Shown in pieces: positions 30,360 through 43,890 of a stretch of DNA of 64,000 nt; the first letter of the stretch is position 1, and every line of letters starts with the position of its first letter. The stretch spans positions 1 to 64,000 of the forward strand of contig CAJQUW010001859.1 of the NCBI GenBank assembly GCA_907163375.1, given 5' to 3'. This DNA is from Prostheceraeus crozeri (Eukaryota; Platyhelminthes; Polycladida; Euryleptidae). A program made the translations under genes and the position numbers. The notes beneath the pieces are model-generated. The model was not told the origin of the DNA. It made no database searches and was given only the letters and a program-made list of their open reading frames with translations.

Positions 30360-33170
30360 AGTACATACAACAAGAATATGTCTAATAATTTGGACAATAT
30401 AACTCCCAAACACCCGTGGACGTTGCGCTTCGTCCCACAAGAACTCAAGGCTGGGAATGGCCTAAATGAACTTATAAGAACTACATGAATGAGCAAGCTG
30501 CTGAATTTGGCAGCAATTAAATGAAAGCTTTATCACAAGAATCACTTAAGCGCGCTTTCATGATCGTTGCTAATTGTCAGAAGCAACAATCCATGATTTA
30601 ACTTGTCATTGTTGAACTTCACTTCGCATCCCAGCAGTGTTTGGTATTGAAATTAACATATTCCTACACTAACGAGTAGCGACCATGAAAGTTCGCTTGA
30701 AGTGTAGGTAATTTTTCATTTTTCAAGTCGCTTACTTGTCACATACATGCTACTTTCATTTAATTACTGTTAGATGCACGTTGTTCCTGTTCCTTATGTG
30801 TTATAGCTCGCCTCTCCTTCCACTGTCTTCATACTCAATCGTTATCTCTTTTTTTCTATTTCAATAAATCTCATTCAATTTGTATGTATTTCATTGACAT
30901 TATCATATCATGTAAAGCGTGTAAATTCGTCATTCACAACGTTGAACATCAATTAATCACGGCGTAAATGTAGAATGCCATGATCTCATTTGTCATCATC
31001 AGTTGTAACTTCAAATTCATTATTTGTCATGTCTCATGCCATTTTCGTGTTCTCAGTTGAGAAATAAACGCTTTGACATCTTGATATTAGATATGTTGTC
31101 TGCGTGATACATGCCAATACATTGAAATGCACATGCATGTTGCATGTAGACATGTGCACGAAGTTAATATAATTCTAATCACTATAGTTAGTTTGATTTC
31201 TAATAGTAGCTCAACCAAATTATTTTCGTTGGCCTGTAAACTATAACAAATAACAGAATGGAGTACCAATAGCGACTCCGATTCTTCTGCACAATATTTG
31301 TCCCCTTGATTTAAGAATGCGCATAAATGTTATTGTAATATCTTTGATACTGTCGCTAACTGCCGAAGATAACTTTGCCATCGTGCTTTATTTAAGACGT
31401 GTAAAAGGAAATATGAAAAGGTCACCAACAGGCGACTTCAGTATGCAGGATAATCATTTTAGAATGGAGTTCGTGGCCACACTTAGGAACGGCTGCAGAT
31501 ATAATTACACCGACGATCTCTTTGAATTAATATTTTCATGGGAAGGACATTCGCATGATTCGCTAGTATCAAAATTGCATTGCAATCAGTTCGAAACGTT
31601 ACTATTCGTCCTATTGTAATCAGTGGGAAAAGTTGTTTTTGCTATATCAATTCGATATTAATTCAGTGCATCGAGTATCGAATGTCAACTCCACTTTGAA
31701 AATTTATAAGAAAAACAATTTGTTTCTTTTTGCAAAACAAACGATACAATGGACTTTGTAGTCTACAGGCTGAAACGTTTTTTAACGTTTTGTGCTCATA
31801 TAAAGTCAGAATACAAGACGAGTGGGAAGAGTGGAAAAATTGAAATGAGATCCGATTGACATTTTGGCAGTTTTTCACAAGCTTCTTCTGATCATGAAAA
31901 TCATGATTATGAGATAATCTTCGGCGGCAGTAGAATGAAAACATCAATTAAGGCAATTATTTGCACAAACTTGGATATTCATACTTTTTGCTTGTCAAAA
32001 CCAATGTTAAACTACTGCAATATTAATAACTTCTCAATGATGCAGACATCAACATTTATTCTAAGAATCTGAATGAAAAATTTTTTTTTTATTTATCGAC
32101 TCCAACTGGTCATATATGCTCATAGAAATATTTTTGAATCGATTCGAGAAAAAATTGTCAGTGATTTTCAGGATTAAGCATTACGGGTGTACTAACTTAA
32201 ACGACGTGTCAGCTGTGTGCTTAAAGAAGTATTTGATGAAAACCGTATGAAAATGACCTAATATGATAATTTTAAATTTACTCTTGTTGTGGCTGAATAT
32301 TAAACAAGGAATTATGTTGATGCTGAGGGATTTCAACTAGGGTTCTGGGATTCCCAATCTTGGATGAAGTGGTGGTTCTACGGATCTGTTTCCACTTTCC
32401 AATTTTCTCTGTCAGGAACTACTGGACATCATGCAGTCATTTACAGGGGTCAAATACTTACAAAGGATTCCCTGAGAAATTTTTGAAACCGGTTTTTCCT
32501 ATCTTGATATTTTCATCCATTTACTCATCAAATGAATGAATGAATGATATGATCACGTCCAGTGGCGTCATTTCCGTGCCTGCGAGGCCTTCGCCGCATA
32601 CCCAAAAATAATTATTTACGTTCATAAAACTTAAGTGCAAATAGTTTTGATTTTTTGTGTTTGAGAGCATCTTTACGTTTACACCTTTGCACACACTTTA
32701 CAGTTTCAAGTCACTACTCTCAAGTACGTTCCAAGCGCCAGCTCTCAGCTGTGAACTGCAGGGATCTTCAAGCAATCACACAATGCGCTGAGGATGTGTT
32801 CACAGCAAATCACAGAGATTTGTGTGTTTGTGTGATATGTGGAGCGTGTGCGCTTAGCTCGATCGTCTTCTCCCGATACAACAATGTAAGAAAATATCTA
32901 TTTATAAATTCATAGATTCAGATAGATAGACGCAAATTTTCCATATTCCTTGCTTCGCCAAATTTTGGAGAAGATGATGACGCGTTGAATCGTCGTGTCT
33001 GCGTTCACCAATACCTGAATGTCAGATCGGAAGGTTAGAAGCCGCAGAAAGGAGATAGCCATGAAGTGATTCAGTCAGAGATAATGATTCAAGACATATT
33101 CTGATATTATGTTTATGGCGACGATTTCAACAGTGGTTATTTTCTACACCGGCGAGTCGTCCGAGGGATT
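30360..33170. other. Host DNA, no gene recognised
   Basis: Only short frames are present. The plus-strand frame at 31317-31619 opens with a signal-like MRINVIVISLILSL, but the rest is not recognisable and no splice context supports it. A simple ATGA run lies near 32528. Confidence 0.35.
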
Positions 33171-33176
33171 ATGCAG

Positions 33177-33293
33177 AAAACTCTAGCCATCGTACACGAA
33201 GTTTATGGCATTGAAATAAAAACTAAACCACTCTCAAAGGATAGAATCAGCAGAAGCACAAAAAACATTTTAGCAGCCCTAAATTTGAGGCAT
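33177..33293 (+). CDS. Candidate plus-strand host exon
   Basis: The acceptor GGATTATGCAG and a strong donor CAT|GTAAGTG enclose 117 bases open in phase 0. They encode KTLAIVHEVYGIEIKTKPLS and DRISRSTKNILAALNLRH. Compositionally it looks like a real exon. No partner exon was identified on this strand and no family is recognised. Confidence 0.35.
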
Positions 33294-33341
33294 GTAAGTG
33301 ATTGACAGGCTAAGTGATAAACACAACAGAGTCTTATTTAT

Positions 33342-33590
33342 TTTTTTTCTTTGGAAAGAGCCAAATTCTAGTGTTGGATTGATTTTTATTCTCTAGCGTT
33401 CGATTAATTTCAGATATTAGCTTCATCTATAGCTATCTTCAGGAATGCAGATGTGAATTTTTAAATCTTTTTCTATAATGTCATAAATCATTTCCTGAAG
33501 ATAGCTATAGATAATAGCTGAAATTAATCGAACGTTAGAGAATAAAAATCAATCCAACACTAGAAGTTGACTCTTTCCAAAGAAAAAAAA
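33342..33590. repeat. Fold-back MITE-like palindrome
   Basis: Arms of about 100 bases, 33342-33447 and 33493-33590, are inverted copies (TTTTTTTCTTTGGAAAGAG to CTCTTTCCAAAGAAAAAAA), around a spacer of about 45 bases. The 13-bp word ACAACAGAGTCTT lies on both sides (33323-33335 and 33619-33631), which may be a target duplication or local duplication made at insertion. Confidence 0.8.
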
Positions 33591-34107
33591 TATGACCAAT
33601 AGCCAAGGAATCTTTCCAACAACAGAGTCTTGCGTTGGCGAGATGTTCCACGAGAGTGAATGTTCTCTATAGTAATCTCACCAAGGTGATCAAGCGTCAT
33701 GTGAGAAATCAACATCACAGTACATCACATGTACTTGTACAAGTGTTTGAAAATTCACTGAAATTAAGATTGCGTCAAATTAATTATTTTATGCAGTTCA
33801 TGCTGCCTGCTGCAGAAATATAGGAATCCACTTTGGAGCGAAGGCCTATGTTCTGGGAGCACGCGACGCCACTGATCACGTCTCAATATACTAAATCTGA
33901 GAAAGTCTTCAGGAATCGGCAGTGAGGGCATCCGGACCGGACTTTAAGCAAAACATCAATGTCCCAGCCTTTCGGAAGCTGACAACAAAGTTAAGTCCAT
34001 GAAGAAATTTATTTATTTCAGCGTCTGCAAATATAGGACCTTTCCAAAGATTTTGATCAAGTAAGCTGATAAACCATCTCACAGCTTGTGACTTCAAATA
34101 TACTTAC

Positions 34108-34192
34108 ATGCACATTATTGTCAGTGGGTTGTACATGAGCTTTGAAAATATTATCAGAAAGTGCAATGAAATACTCTTTATTCAATGACACG
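34108..34192 (-). CDS. Candidate host exon
   Basis: The acceptor TTTCATGCAG and the strong donor CAT|GTAAGTA bound 85 bases. The frame gives VSLNKEYFIALSDNIFKAHV and a short tail. No domain recognised. It may belong to the same minus-strand gene as candidates at 39-44 kb. Confidence 0.4.
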
Positions 34193-34379
34193 CTGCATGA
34201 AAATTCACGCAGGTCATGAAATCTCACAATATTCAACAACCCTCATACGGTAAGACTTGCATAACCATCCCAGCACTCGTTTATAAGAATGGTCTGAAAT
34301 CAACTCTGCAATTTCTTTACATGCACTGCCACATTCTAAAAGTCAGTGAAACTTATTCTATCACCATCGGGTTTTTTGT

Positions 34380-34425
34380 AATATCAAGTTCGTTCTCTGT
34401 CTCTGTCTCTCTCTCTCTATTTCTA
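34380..34425 (+). repeat. CT-rich microsatellite
   Basis: TCTCTGTCTCTGTCTCTCTC and flanking bases form a short simple repeat in host DNA. Confidence 0.7.
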
Positions 34426-35609
34426 GGCCGTACCTTGAGCATCCTGCACAATTTTGACAAACACAGATTGTCAATAACACTTCCCTGTCTATTTTGCGCG
34501 CATTAGGTGGAACTCATGTAGCCTACATAGTTGATTTCCATACGTAAGAATAGCAATCAAATTGAATTCAATAATTTCGAAATTTAGCTTAGTCTCTTCG
34601 AAGCAGTTCGTTGAAAAATCCTCAAGAGTACAGTGGAATCTCATAGCATACAGAGGTTTAGAGAAATAAATCTAATTTCTTGAGTTGCAGATGAAGTGTA
34701 TCGCCCATCTCGTGAAGGCGTTCGAACTTTATAAATGCGATTTGGCGTTCATTTCTACCATGCATTCTGAGACGGGAGTTCATCTTCATCCCAAAATAAG
34801 ATAGACAATAGAATGGTTAGCAAGAGTTTTGAAAAAGATTATCGAATGCATTGAATCTTTGAAGATTGATGGTCTTATAGATAGCTAATCCCCTTATCAA
34901 GGAAGTTGCAAATTTCATATTATATGTAAGGAAGTCAATGAACAATGAAATATGAAAGTAAGCAAATTATAAGAATTTAATACAATGTGGCGGAAGTATA
35001 TTCAATGCATTTTTACAGTTCTTCATTGTAGTTGCAATACAAATTAAGTCAAAATGAAAATGAATCATTCTTCATAACAATGAAAGCTTTGTAAGCACAT
35101 CTTATATATTTGAGCAATGATTACAAGGCCTGTTCGGTTTCTGTTCTGATTCCATACCCAGACTAGAGCCGGAATCGTCAGCCCGAACCGGAAGCGAATT
35201 GGAGCAGAAAGTGAAAGCTAATTTCATTTTTAGGGGAAAACAGTTCTCATTATCGATGCGGTTATAAAACCTTACAACAGCGTAGAACCTAATATTGCAG
35301 TGTATAGGTATTGTGATATTGCTAATGCCGATGTAAGAAAAAAAGAAACGGAAAAGAAGTACATCGATCTGAAATAGTCCACAATGTGACAGAAACCAAC
35401 CATCAAATAAATTTGAAAGAAATTAAAGAAACTGACGATGAGCAAAACAGAAGAAGTAAGTAAGTAAGCCCATATTTGATGAAAATAGAAATCATATCGG
35501 TGCAAATAAATACTCTTTGGTTGACAATTAGAAATTATTCAAAATTAACGGATTTCAAATAATAAGCGAACAGCAAAATGAAAAAACGATCTCGCACACT
35601 TATCAGTTC

Positions 35610-36200
35610 TCACAAACTGAATCGAATGGACACCAGTTTTGGGCAACTTAGGCCTCTCAATTTCACGACACCCGTCCTGTTTGAGAAGTATGATTTCATC
35701 CAAAGAGCCAAATCTGATGGGAATCCATTGCTCGTCAGTTTACTCAACAGGCTACTGCAATTAACTGAGTCAAATCGTAACTGATAATCGTACAACCGAA
35801 ATATTGTCTTCCATCAAAAAGCTTCAATGTTGTATCCATCACCTGCATGACCGCCGTGGTAGTAGATAAATCTCTCTTGAACCCGTGTTGTTCCTTTCCA
35901 AAGACATCAAGAAAAAAGATTCTCACATCCCGACAACAATATTCGCTCCAGTGTCTTAATAGCGATTGGAAAGACTTGTATATATCTCATCTTTTCAATC
36001 TTGGGAGATTTGATTTTGGAATTGGTGCAACAGCATCTACTTTCCATTATAGAGGAAGCCGCCGCTCTCTGAAGGAAGAAGCGCATATTTGCGAGAGTGG
36101 TTCAGAAATAGATTCTGCAAGTTCTTTGCAAGTTAAAGAAAAGCAGAATAAAAGTAATCATTTTCAAGAATCAAGAGGAAGCCATTTGGGTTGACAATAT
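35610..36200 (-). pseudogene. LINE (CR1/Jockey-type) reverse transcriptase fragment
   Basis: In transcription order the minus strand gives CKELAESISEPLSQI, then an APIPKSNLP strand, EQHGFKRDLSTTTAV, SYDLTQ and FDSVNCSSLLSKLTSNGFPS, then YFSNRTGVVKLRG. This is the standard N-terminal half of a CR1/Jockey-like reverse transcriptase. Several frameshifts separate the blocks, so it is a dead copy, truncated before the FADD motif. Confidence 0.7.
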
Positions 36201-37560
36201 TCAAGATCTTCCTAAGTTTTTGAAACTTTTGGCAGGGTTATTTCATGTGTTTTCTGTGATTTCTGTTATTGCTTCAGATTTTGGTCGATTTTCATCAATC
36301 TTTGTTGAAATAATTCAACAACTGACCAATATTTGTTTTCAACACCCATTGTTAGTCAGCATAAAAACGTCAGCCATATGTGGCGCTACACTCCTCAGGC
36401 AGTGGATTTATTAATCTCGTAGAAACCTACTTGATAAATATAGATGCGGTCCCTCATTCCCATAACAACTCATGGATACCCTATACAGTTGCTGAAATTG
36501 CTCAAAATCTATGATGCCTACGACTCAAAATTCTGCGACTTTCAGTTTCTACGCACTTCTGATGACCGCTTCAAATTTTGTCAAATTAAGCTTAGGCAAC
36601 ATAAAAGAATTAACCTTTATGTAAAAGTCGAGCCTACCTCTGTGGCCTACCTTCTGAAAATCAAGCTTTTTGCTAATTTCTTACAATTTATAAGCATCTT
36701 ATCAAATCGAATCCCTGATAGATCATTGACAGAGCAAAATTGAAGCTATAATTAACATGGTCATGGTCAGACGACTAACAATGACTTGTAGCCATCACAT
36801 GGGGGGCGGTGAAGAGTGAATTCAGAGCGCTTTGCGTGACTTGCGGGAGATGAGAGAGATCCCATTGTTAAGTCCTGATGTTTGAGGCGAAGTTTGTGTG
36901 AAGGCGGATTATATATTTATCACACAACGATTACATGTTTATGGGATTCGAGGATGAACAGGATCTGTTTACTTGTGGGAATCGAAAAGGCAAAGATTGA
37001 TGTACAGGATTTGTTTACATGTGCGGATCGAAATAAGCATACTGTATTTATTGATGGGATGAATTTAATGACAGGATGAGTTTACATGTGGGAAACGTAA
37101 CAATTGAATGATGTCTGATTTATCTTTCTGACATATCATTACCTATTCAGTATTTTGTCAGCCACTATGTGTGGGACCCCGCTCATCTGGGTTTGAGTGT
37201 TCAGGTTAGGGGTCGAAACACAACTGGACGAGTACCTGCTGATGACTGACGGACTGCAGTATAATGTTTTATATCCCTTAATCGGTAGCTGAAGCAGTGG
37301 TTGATGTATTGTATTTCAAATGAAGAAATGTGGGATTACATGAAGTATTATAGACGGATGAAGAAACTGGCGATAACAAATAACAAATTCAAGTGAAGAA
37401 ATAGTATTTTCCATGTGTAGTCTTACGTATAGTGTGAATAGTTTCATTGCTTTCGGTGTAGTAGAGTGTCGTTGTAGTTCTAGTGTTTGCTTCCATTTTC
37501 CACTTTCCACTTATCCACCATATGTAGTGTCAGAGATAGTGTAGCATCAGTTCACTTGTA
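36201..37560. other. Host DNA, no gene recognised
   Basis: Between the LINE fragment and the mariner copy there is a short direct repeat family of the type GGATTTGTTTACATGTGGGA (about 36955-37100, three imperfect copies), otherwise nothing recognisable. Confidence 0.35.
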
Positions 37561-39159
37561 ATCGGGTGTTCGTTAACTTCGACGCGGATTTCGAGACATT
37601 ATTGTTCAGCGTCTAAGTGTCTATTGCAAAGACTTGAATGAAAACTATGTCATTGATGTCAAGTCTCGTCGTCATCATCGAGTTAGCGATCAATATCGCT
37701 ACCATAGATATCTAATTTTTAATTATATGAATCATGTCTATCTGTTGTCATTCACGCGATGCCGTTTCCTACACTAACATCTCCTTGATCACCGATTTCG
37801 GCTACTGAAAGGACTGTTGTTCATGTATTGGTACACCACTATCGATCGCAATGGATGTCAGCTTCAATCATAAAGAAAAACCTGCTTCAGATTGATGGTT
37901 GGAATGTTGCGGAAGGTGGAATAAGAAACATGTGGAACAAGGAGTTGGAAGAGATTGTGGACAGAAGGGGAAAAGGTGGAGGAAGACCATCACGATCACC
38001 AGAAACGAAGAGCATCATCATCGAGAATCAACAATATTCGATCTCCACCATTCAAAGATTAGTCAAAGAGCAGCGTAATCAAACCATCAGCAGGTCAACA
38101 ATCTCAAATGAGTTTAAGCGAAATGGTTTGAAATCTCTTCGCTACGGATATGTGGGCGCCTTAAAAACGTTTCACATTGAAAATCGTTTGACCTTTGCTG
38201 ATCGTTTTAAGGACGAACCCGTAGAGTTCTGAGAAAGATGCCTCTTCACTGATGAGAAGATGTGGGAGCTGGACTCAGGAGGTGTGAACCGACAAAACAA
38301 GCGTCTGCGAGCCCATAGGGCCTCTGTGGAACGTTCCACCGATGGATAAAGATAAGTATGCAAGAAGATGGCATGTCTGGGGTCGGTCAATGGGTTCTCT
38401 AATCTTGTTTTCCTCTCACACTCGGTGGATGGCAATTCATACAGAGCTCTTCTGATAGACAACATGGACAACTTCAAGCAGTTATTCCCTCAATGGAACA
38501 CCATGATATTCGAAGATGACTGGGCTCGTCCACACACAGCTGAAGAAAGCGTGAAGTTTAAAGAGCAGCATTTTCCGAACTTTTTTCGGACACGTCTTCG
38601 TGAGAAGGAGCATGAATGGTATGCCCCTTCAAAGATGGATGACTTATGGCCAATTGAACGAATATGGCGCTATCTGGTTAACGTCGTCTTCAATGATTGG
38701 CCATTACCTGGGTCTGATGATGAGTGGAAAGAAAGGATTCAGTCTGCGTGGAGTTGTGCGTGCGACTTATCTATGAGATTCCGGCCAGACTTCATCAGAT
38801 TGCCAACAATAATGGCACAAAAATTCATCCGTCTTGGCGATGCAAAACCTCACAGCATCGGTGCAGGTGCAGCATTTGTGATCCGCAGGATTCTAGTGAT
38901 TCCTTCACAGAAGATAGTGAACTTCTCCTGACGGAAATTGAATCTCAGGAATATGATAGTGAATAAAGCAAAGCCAATGTGTCTTGTTTTTGTTTAAAAG
39001 AAATTTTACCTGATCATTTTTCTTTTATTTCGCTAGTAGGGGTCACATACGAAAGACAAAGTCTGGGAAGTATATTTCATTCATAGGGAAAAACTTCAGG
39101 GCGTTAGAAACTTATGAAATAATTATCTAAAAACCGCGTCGAAGTTAACGAACACCCCT
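37561..39159 (+). mobile_element. Tc1/mariner-type DNA transposon, inactive
   Basis: The terminal inverted repeat GGGTGTTCGTTAACTTCGAC plus GCGG (37564-37587) is mirrored at about 39134-39157. TA dinucleotides flank both ends (37559-37560 and 39160-39161), as expected for the superfamily. The 1.6-kb length suits a single-transposase element. The transposase frame on the plus strand is interrupted (see separate entry). Confidence 0.85.
37828..38931 (+). pseudogene. Tc1/mariner transposase remnant
   Basis: The N-terminal half has two helix-turn-helix-like regions linked by GRPSRSPETK (GRPR-like). The catalytic part shows FTDEKMWELDSGG (first Asp), IFEDDWARPHTAEESV (second Asp, standing for QDNAPAHTA) and DDLWPIERIWRYL (Glu, standing for NPIENLW). 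An in-frame stop near 38230 and a frameshift near 38350 separate the halves. The distance from second Asp to Glu counts about 45 residues, longer than the 34-41 of well-known families. No intact copy here. Confidence 0.8.
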
Positions 39160-39426
39160 TAGTAGCATAACTGTATTTCCATGTTTTACCTCCACTTTTC
39201 CAATTTTTATCCATCGGTCTCCTGTTGTTTTATAATATCCATTTTTAATTTCTTTAATCTATGGTGAGCATTGTCCTATTCTATTTCCACTATCAGCATC
39301 TGTAGTCGGTAAGGTATATTAGACGTCTGTTTTAAACGTGTATGCGGCAGTGTTTGGAAACTATGGTATTAGTATATTAACAGTAAGAATGAGTAGTGTT
39401 ACAAATCTTAAGATTTCTATTTTTAC

Positions 39427-39572
39427 CAGATATTGGGCCAAAGCTGATCAATTTTAATTCGTTGCCACGAGAAAGCTCCATTGAGCTCTTGAGCTCTTTT
39501 AAGAACTGATTAATCCAATGGTTGCAGTAGCATTGCATCTGTACACTTGTGGATTGGAGAACGCCATCAGTC
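39427..39572 (-). CDS. Candidate host exon
   Basis: The donor ATATCTG|GTAAAA closes a frame encoding QCYCNHWINQFLKELKSSME and ELKLISFGPISG. The acceptor CTAATGAG is weak. The segment is helical and looks coding; family unknown. Confidence 0.35.
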
Positions 39573-41326
39573 CTCATTAGGACTACTTTAATTAATAATT
39601 TGATCAGTAAGCATTATATTCTATTATAAATGGCTGCTGGGATGATTTTCATCATCGTATGAGAATGGTCATTTACGTGTGCATCTATGTAATATAAGCA
39701 CTAATAACAATATATTTATAAGTAATCCTGTCAGTTTTGTGCTGCAAATAGTGGATCCCAAGTGTAAAAAATGAACAGATTCTCATGTCTGACAGTATTC
39801 ATGATGGATATGTTTATGAAGATATCCAGTTGCAGTATTTTATTCTGCTCAATATACAACTCAGATATAATAGCAGAATATTGATAATTGCCTTAAGAAT
39901 ATTTCACGCGATAACTGATCAAAACTCATCGATTATCCAAGTTATTTGCAGTCAATTTCTAAAAATACTTAAGAAATCAGTTTCTAGCGAAAAATGGAAT
40001 TCGAATTTTAAATTTTGAAATGTTGGTAGAAACTGATGCCAGCATTGGAACAAGCAACAGCCAACTGTGTTGTGCAGCAAATTTGGGAATGATTGAATAA
40101 TAAGAACATTAAAATCAGAAGGGGGAGCTCCAGAAGCACCGTGTTTTCTGACCTCAAAATTGTCCGGGTAAAACAGGGCCAAAATAATCGTGTATGAATT
40201 TATGAGATTCGCGAAGCGAAATATACATACAAGCGTTTAGCTTCTTTAAAAACAATCTTGTAATCAATGCGTAGTTTTCATGAATTATTTCAATGGAAAA
40301 ATATTGATCTATTCTTTTAGAAATTCAATTTATATATAAAATTGTCATCATAAAATGGGTTTATATACTTCTTCTTTATACTACAAAACAAATGTCAATT
40401 CATTGGACGTAATTGTAAGTGTACAAGAAGACGAGATCCCTTGAAAATCCCTTGATTTATGACACTTGCGATTCCCACTGCAGCTCAGCATATAATACCG
40501 CTGAAATTAATATATACACTAAACCAAAACATGAATGTCGCACTTAAAATTTCATTTTGTTGAATACATGTGACATCACATCTTAAAATCATTTCCATTC
40601 AGCCCTATTCAATGCTAAAATTCGATCCCATCTCACAAGACACGATTGACAATTTAATATTAAGCATGCCTCGAAGAGTGAAGAGTGTCATTTATGTGAG
40701 AGCTAGTCCTACCCTGCCCGTTATTGACTTTTCTGAGCATTTTATATTTTGAAAACGATATTTTATGTGTTTTTCCTCTTATAACCTAACTGTTTTGAAG
40801 CAAATAGAATGCAAATATAGCACTCGTATTGATAGTATTGATAGTATTGATAGCTTTATCTCATTTGAATCGAATGAAATCAGGTGCGACATTCATTTTT
40901 TGGGTTAGCGTATTTGGAATATATTGAAATGTACATGAACTAAGGGGAATAGTTCCATATTCCAAGAATAAGAAGGTGCCGTATTCTGGCGCCCTTGGAC
41001 AACCTGACAAATTTTAGTAAGGGGGCAATGAAAAAATGAAGATGATCGGCTGTCCCACATCCCCTGTACATCGAGCACTGATTTGAAATGCCTATAAGAA
41101 CGAATATGAGAACTTTTCCATGATATGAATGACTACTGTGCTCTGTGTACTTTAGTTGTCTAAGCTTTTGGCAATCTAATTTGCAATCCTTGAAATGCAT
41201 CTGTTACTTTAAGATATGAACTTTCTCTAAGAATGAAATTTCTTCTATAAGAAGAATTCAAAATTGTCAAATTCACTATTTGTCTTTACTATCTATATTT
41301 AGATTCCAATCCTTTCAATTCTTGCT

Positions 41327-41423
41327 ACTGCCGGTGGCGAGGATTCATTTCCTTTCGCATTTTCACTAGAGAAGCAAATGAGAAATTTTCTGACTTTTGA
41401 TAATCTGTGGTGACAACTCCTAG
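41327..41423 (-). CDS. Candidate host exon
   Basis: After the good acceptor TTTCTCAATTAG the frame reads LGVVTTDYQKSENFSFASLV and KMRKEMNPRHR, then a stop or a weak GTAGCA donor. It could be a last exon. No domain recognised. Confidence 0.35.
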
Positions 41424-42408
41424 CTAATTGAGAAAAATAGTAAAGATGATTCACATTGAAAGGAAAAATTTCACAAAATGACATGAAATATCATCAACAA
41501 CTTGTCAGCATTAATATAGCAAATATGCATGTAAAATGTAGATAACTATTGGGTAGAATATGCACGATTATGTTTGTGTTGTAGGCATTTCATGCAGTAT
41601 CATCACACTTGCTCTATGTCTATTTGTGAATGGTTTCAATTGACGATGACTTATCATCGGATTGATAGTAGTTTTGAAAACACATACCCTCATCTTCTTT
41701 TATTGTTTCCCGATACGAATTCTTTTAAAAGAAAATATTTTTCCTATTCATGTATCAATAAGTTTTCTATAGCTGTTCGAAATCTGATCAGACGAATTGT
41801 GGTCGGAAAGTTAAGGTGTCAGTCAGCCTCCATTTAAGTCATATTTGTGTTATTCACCGTTATTTTAAATTTTATTCCATGATAAAGTTTCTTACTCTCA
41901 GGCATCATTGCAACAGTCAAGGTTAGCAGATGAATTGAAAATCAATAGACAATTTTGCCGTGAGTTTGTGCTCCAAATTTGCCTTTCTTGATTCACAAAG
42001 CCACACTTGCATAGACAAGTCATCGCTAGTGCTATTTCGCTTTCAGTATCTACAATACAAATCAATTTCCAAAAACAGCTGACAACATAAGCAACATAAG
42101 TAACAATAAATATGAAGCATTGAAATGTTCAGTTTTGCAAAATGAGGACAACTTCTGATAAAGATTGAACAGGAAATTGAATTGCATAATTGTGCAGAAT
42201 TTCAAGCAAGTTGCCGGACTTTGCGTGATGTATGCTTGTAGTAATTAGCACAATGAGAGATTTGAGGATCAGATAAAACTGCATCAATTCAAAGGAACAA
42301 TTCCAAATTTGCAGAGTGTGAGAAACAGCGTGTGTCATGTCAATGCAGGTCAAACGAAAATTTTTCGTGTATTTGGAACATTTTCTACCTATTTTACGGT
42401 TAACAAAC

Positions 42409-42520
42409 CTGCATTTACAACATGGCATGTCTTCAAATGAATGACTCGTCGTGGCGTCCTCTGAGAAGGTTTCTTTTTAGAATCATCAATTTCATCTGAC
42501 TGATAAACTATATGGTTAAG
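42409..42520 (-). CDS. Candidate host exon
   Basis: The donor ATGCAG|GTTTGT closes a frame with SDEIDDSKKKPSQRTPRRVI and HLKTCHVVNA. Upstream, at about 42610-42750 on the same strand, a second open piece reads WLKAVDGGFYQRIESADEFG and RIWADCPVTSDRAKEKQ. Both look coding. Whether they belong to a live gene or to a decayed element is unclear. Confidence 0.3.
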
Positions 42521-43665
42521 AACTTCACTTGGTTTACAGGTTTTATCTTGTCACTTTTCGTCTGCTGTATTATTTTATCCGTTGTAGCAGTCATTTGGTT
42601 TTTTGATCTTGCATGTTCCAATTTTGTTTCTCCTTTGCTCTGTCACTCGTAACAGGACAATCGGCCCATATTCGGCCAAATTCATCAGCAGATTCTATTC
42701 TTTGATAAAAACCCCCATCCACTGCTTTTAACCATGCCAGATTATCTCACAATGCAATTCTGCTGTCTACAAATTTGGCTTGTTTTCATAGCTTCCCATG
42801 CTCTGGAAATCCGGGCGGGTTAACAAAATATAGAAATATCTCAGGAGTAGAAAGTCAAGCATTACTTGAGTGAAGAGCTCCTCAAAATGTCAAGGAGAAG
42901 AATGACAAAAGCAGCCTATTACAGTTCAAGCAACATGAGTTGTGGGTGCATATAAATATAAACAATTTTGAGAATGAAATTCACTCCAGATCTATCTGCC
43001 TCCAAATAGTCAACTTTTAGTATTCAAGTCTGAAGGTCGAAATGGGGATGGCATGTTGTACAATTGCCATAAACTCATGACATGAATGCTGAAAGATATG
43101 TTAAATGATAGTTGATGATGACAATGATGAATTTCAGGAACAGCTTCAATTCCAACTTGAAGCGTCTTTCACCCACGTAATCTTGCGTGCACATCAATGC
43201 AGTCCAAACTATGCCCATTGCGAGTTTTCCAACTCCTCAACACCTGGAAAGAATTAAAGCAAGCCATTAACTATTGACTTCTGAAATAATTGAGCTTGAA
43301 GAACTATTACAGGTGTCCGGTATTACCGGTTATAAAATGAAAACACGAAACGTTATCTATAGCATATATTTTTCTCGAACAAATCTTGTTGAAGGCAGCG
43401 AATGTAATAGGCAGATGAGTGCGTTTTGTTAAAAGTAGTCACTGTCGTAAATTACGAAAATTTTCTTTCTGATAAATGTTTTTGCGAATGAACCACAAAA
43501 CATCTAGTGTTGTGACCAGACGATTGGGAAACCAATTGTGGAAAACATAGTCTCATGTTGACAAGATAAATATAACAAGATAAATATGCTGAAGATGAAA
43601 TCCGAGCATATCACTCTGTTCTGCTGATGAAATTTCATTTGGTATGACTGAACTGAAATCAATAC

Positions 43666-43890
43666 CTCTATTTTCCGATGGACTTTTGTGCAACGATTCA
43701 GAAACTGTTCTTTCCACATTTTCGTTGTCCTCATCGCATCTGATGATGTCTTCTCTTTCCCTGTTTCTTCAGAAGATTGACGATCGATCTTGGAAATTTG
43801 TGGATCATTCGCTTCTTTGGTGCAATTCAATCTCTTCAGTATTCGAAACAGCATTTCTTCACAACAGTTCTCTTTTCGAGCATGAATTAC
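43666..43890 (-). CDS. Candidate host exon, charged helical
   Basis: A frame ending at GAG|GTATTG encodes NCCEEMLFRILKRLNCTKEA, then a Ser/Glu/Lys-rich stretch, then KMWKEQFLNRCTKVHRKIE. The start is uncertain. No family recognised. Confidence 0.3.

Noticed and set aside
31317-31619. 100-residue plus-strand frame with signal-like start
   Set aside because: No splice context, no domain and no neighbours; length can occur by chance.
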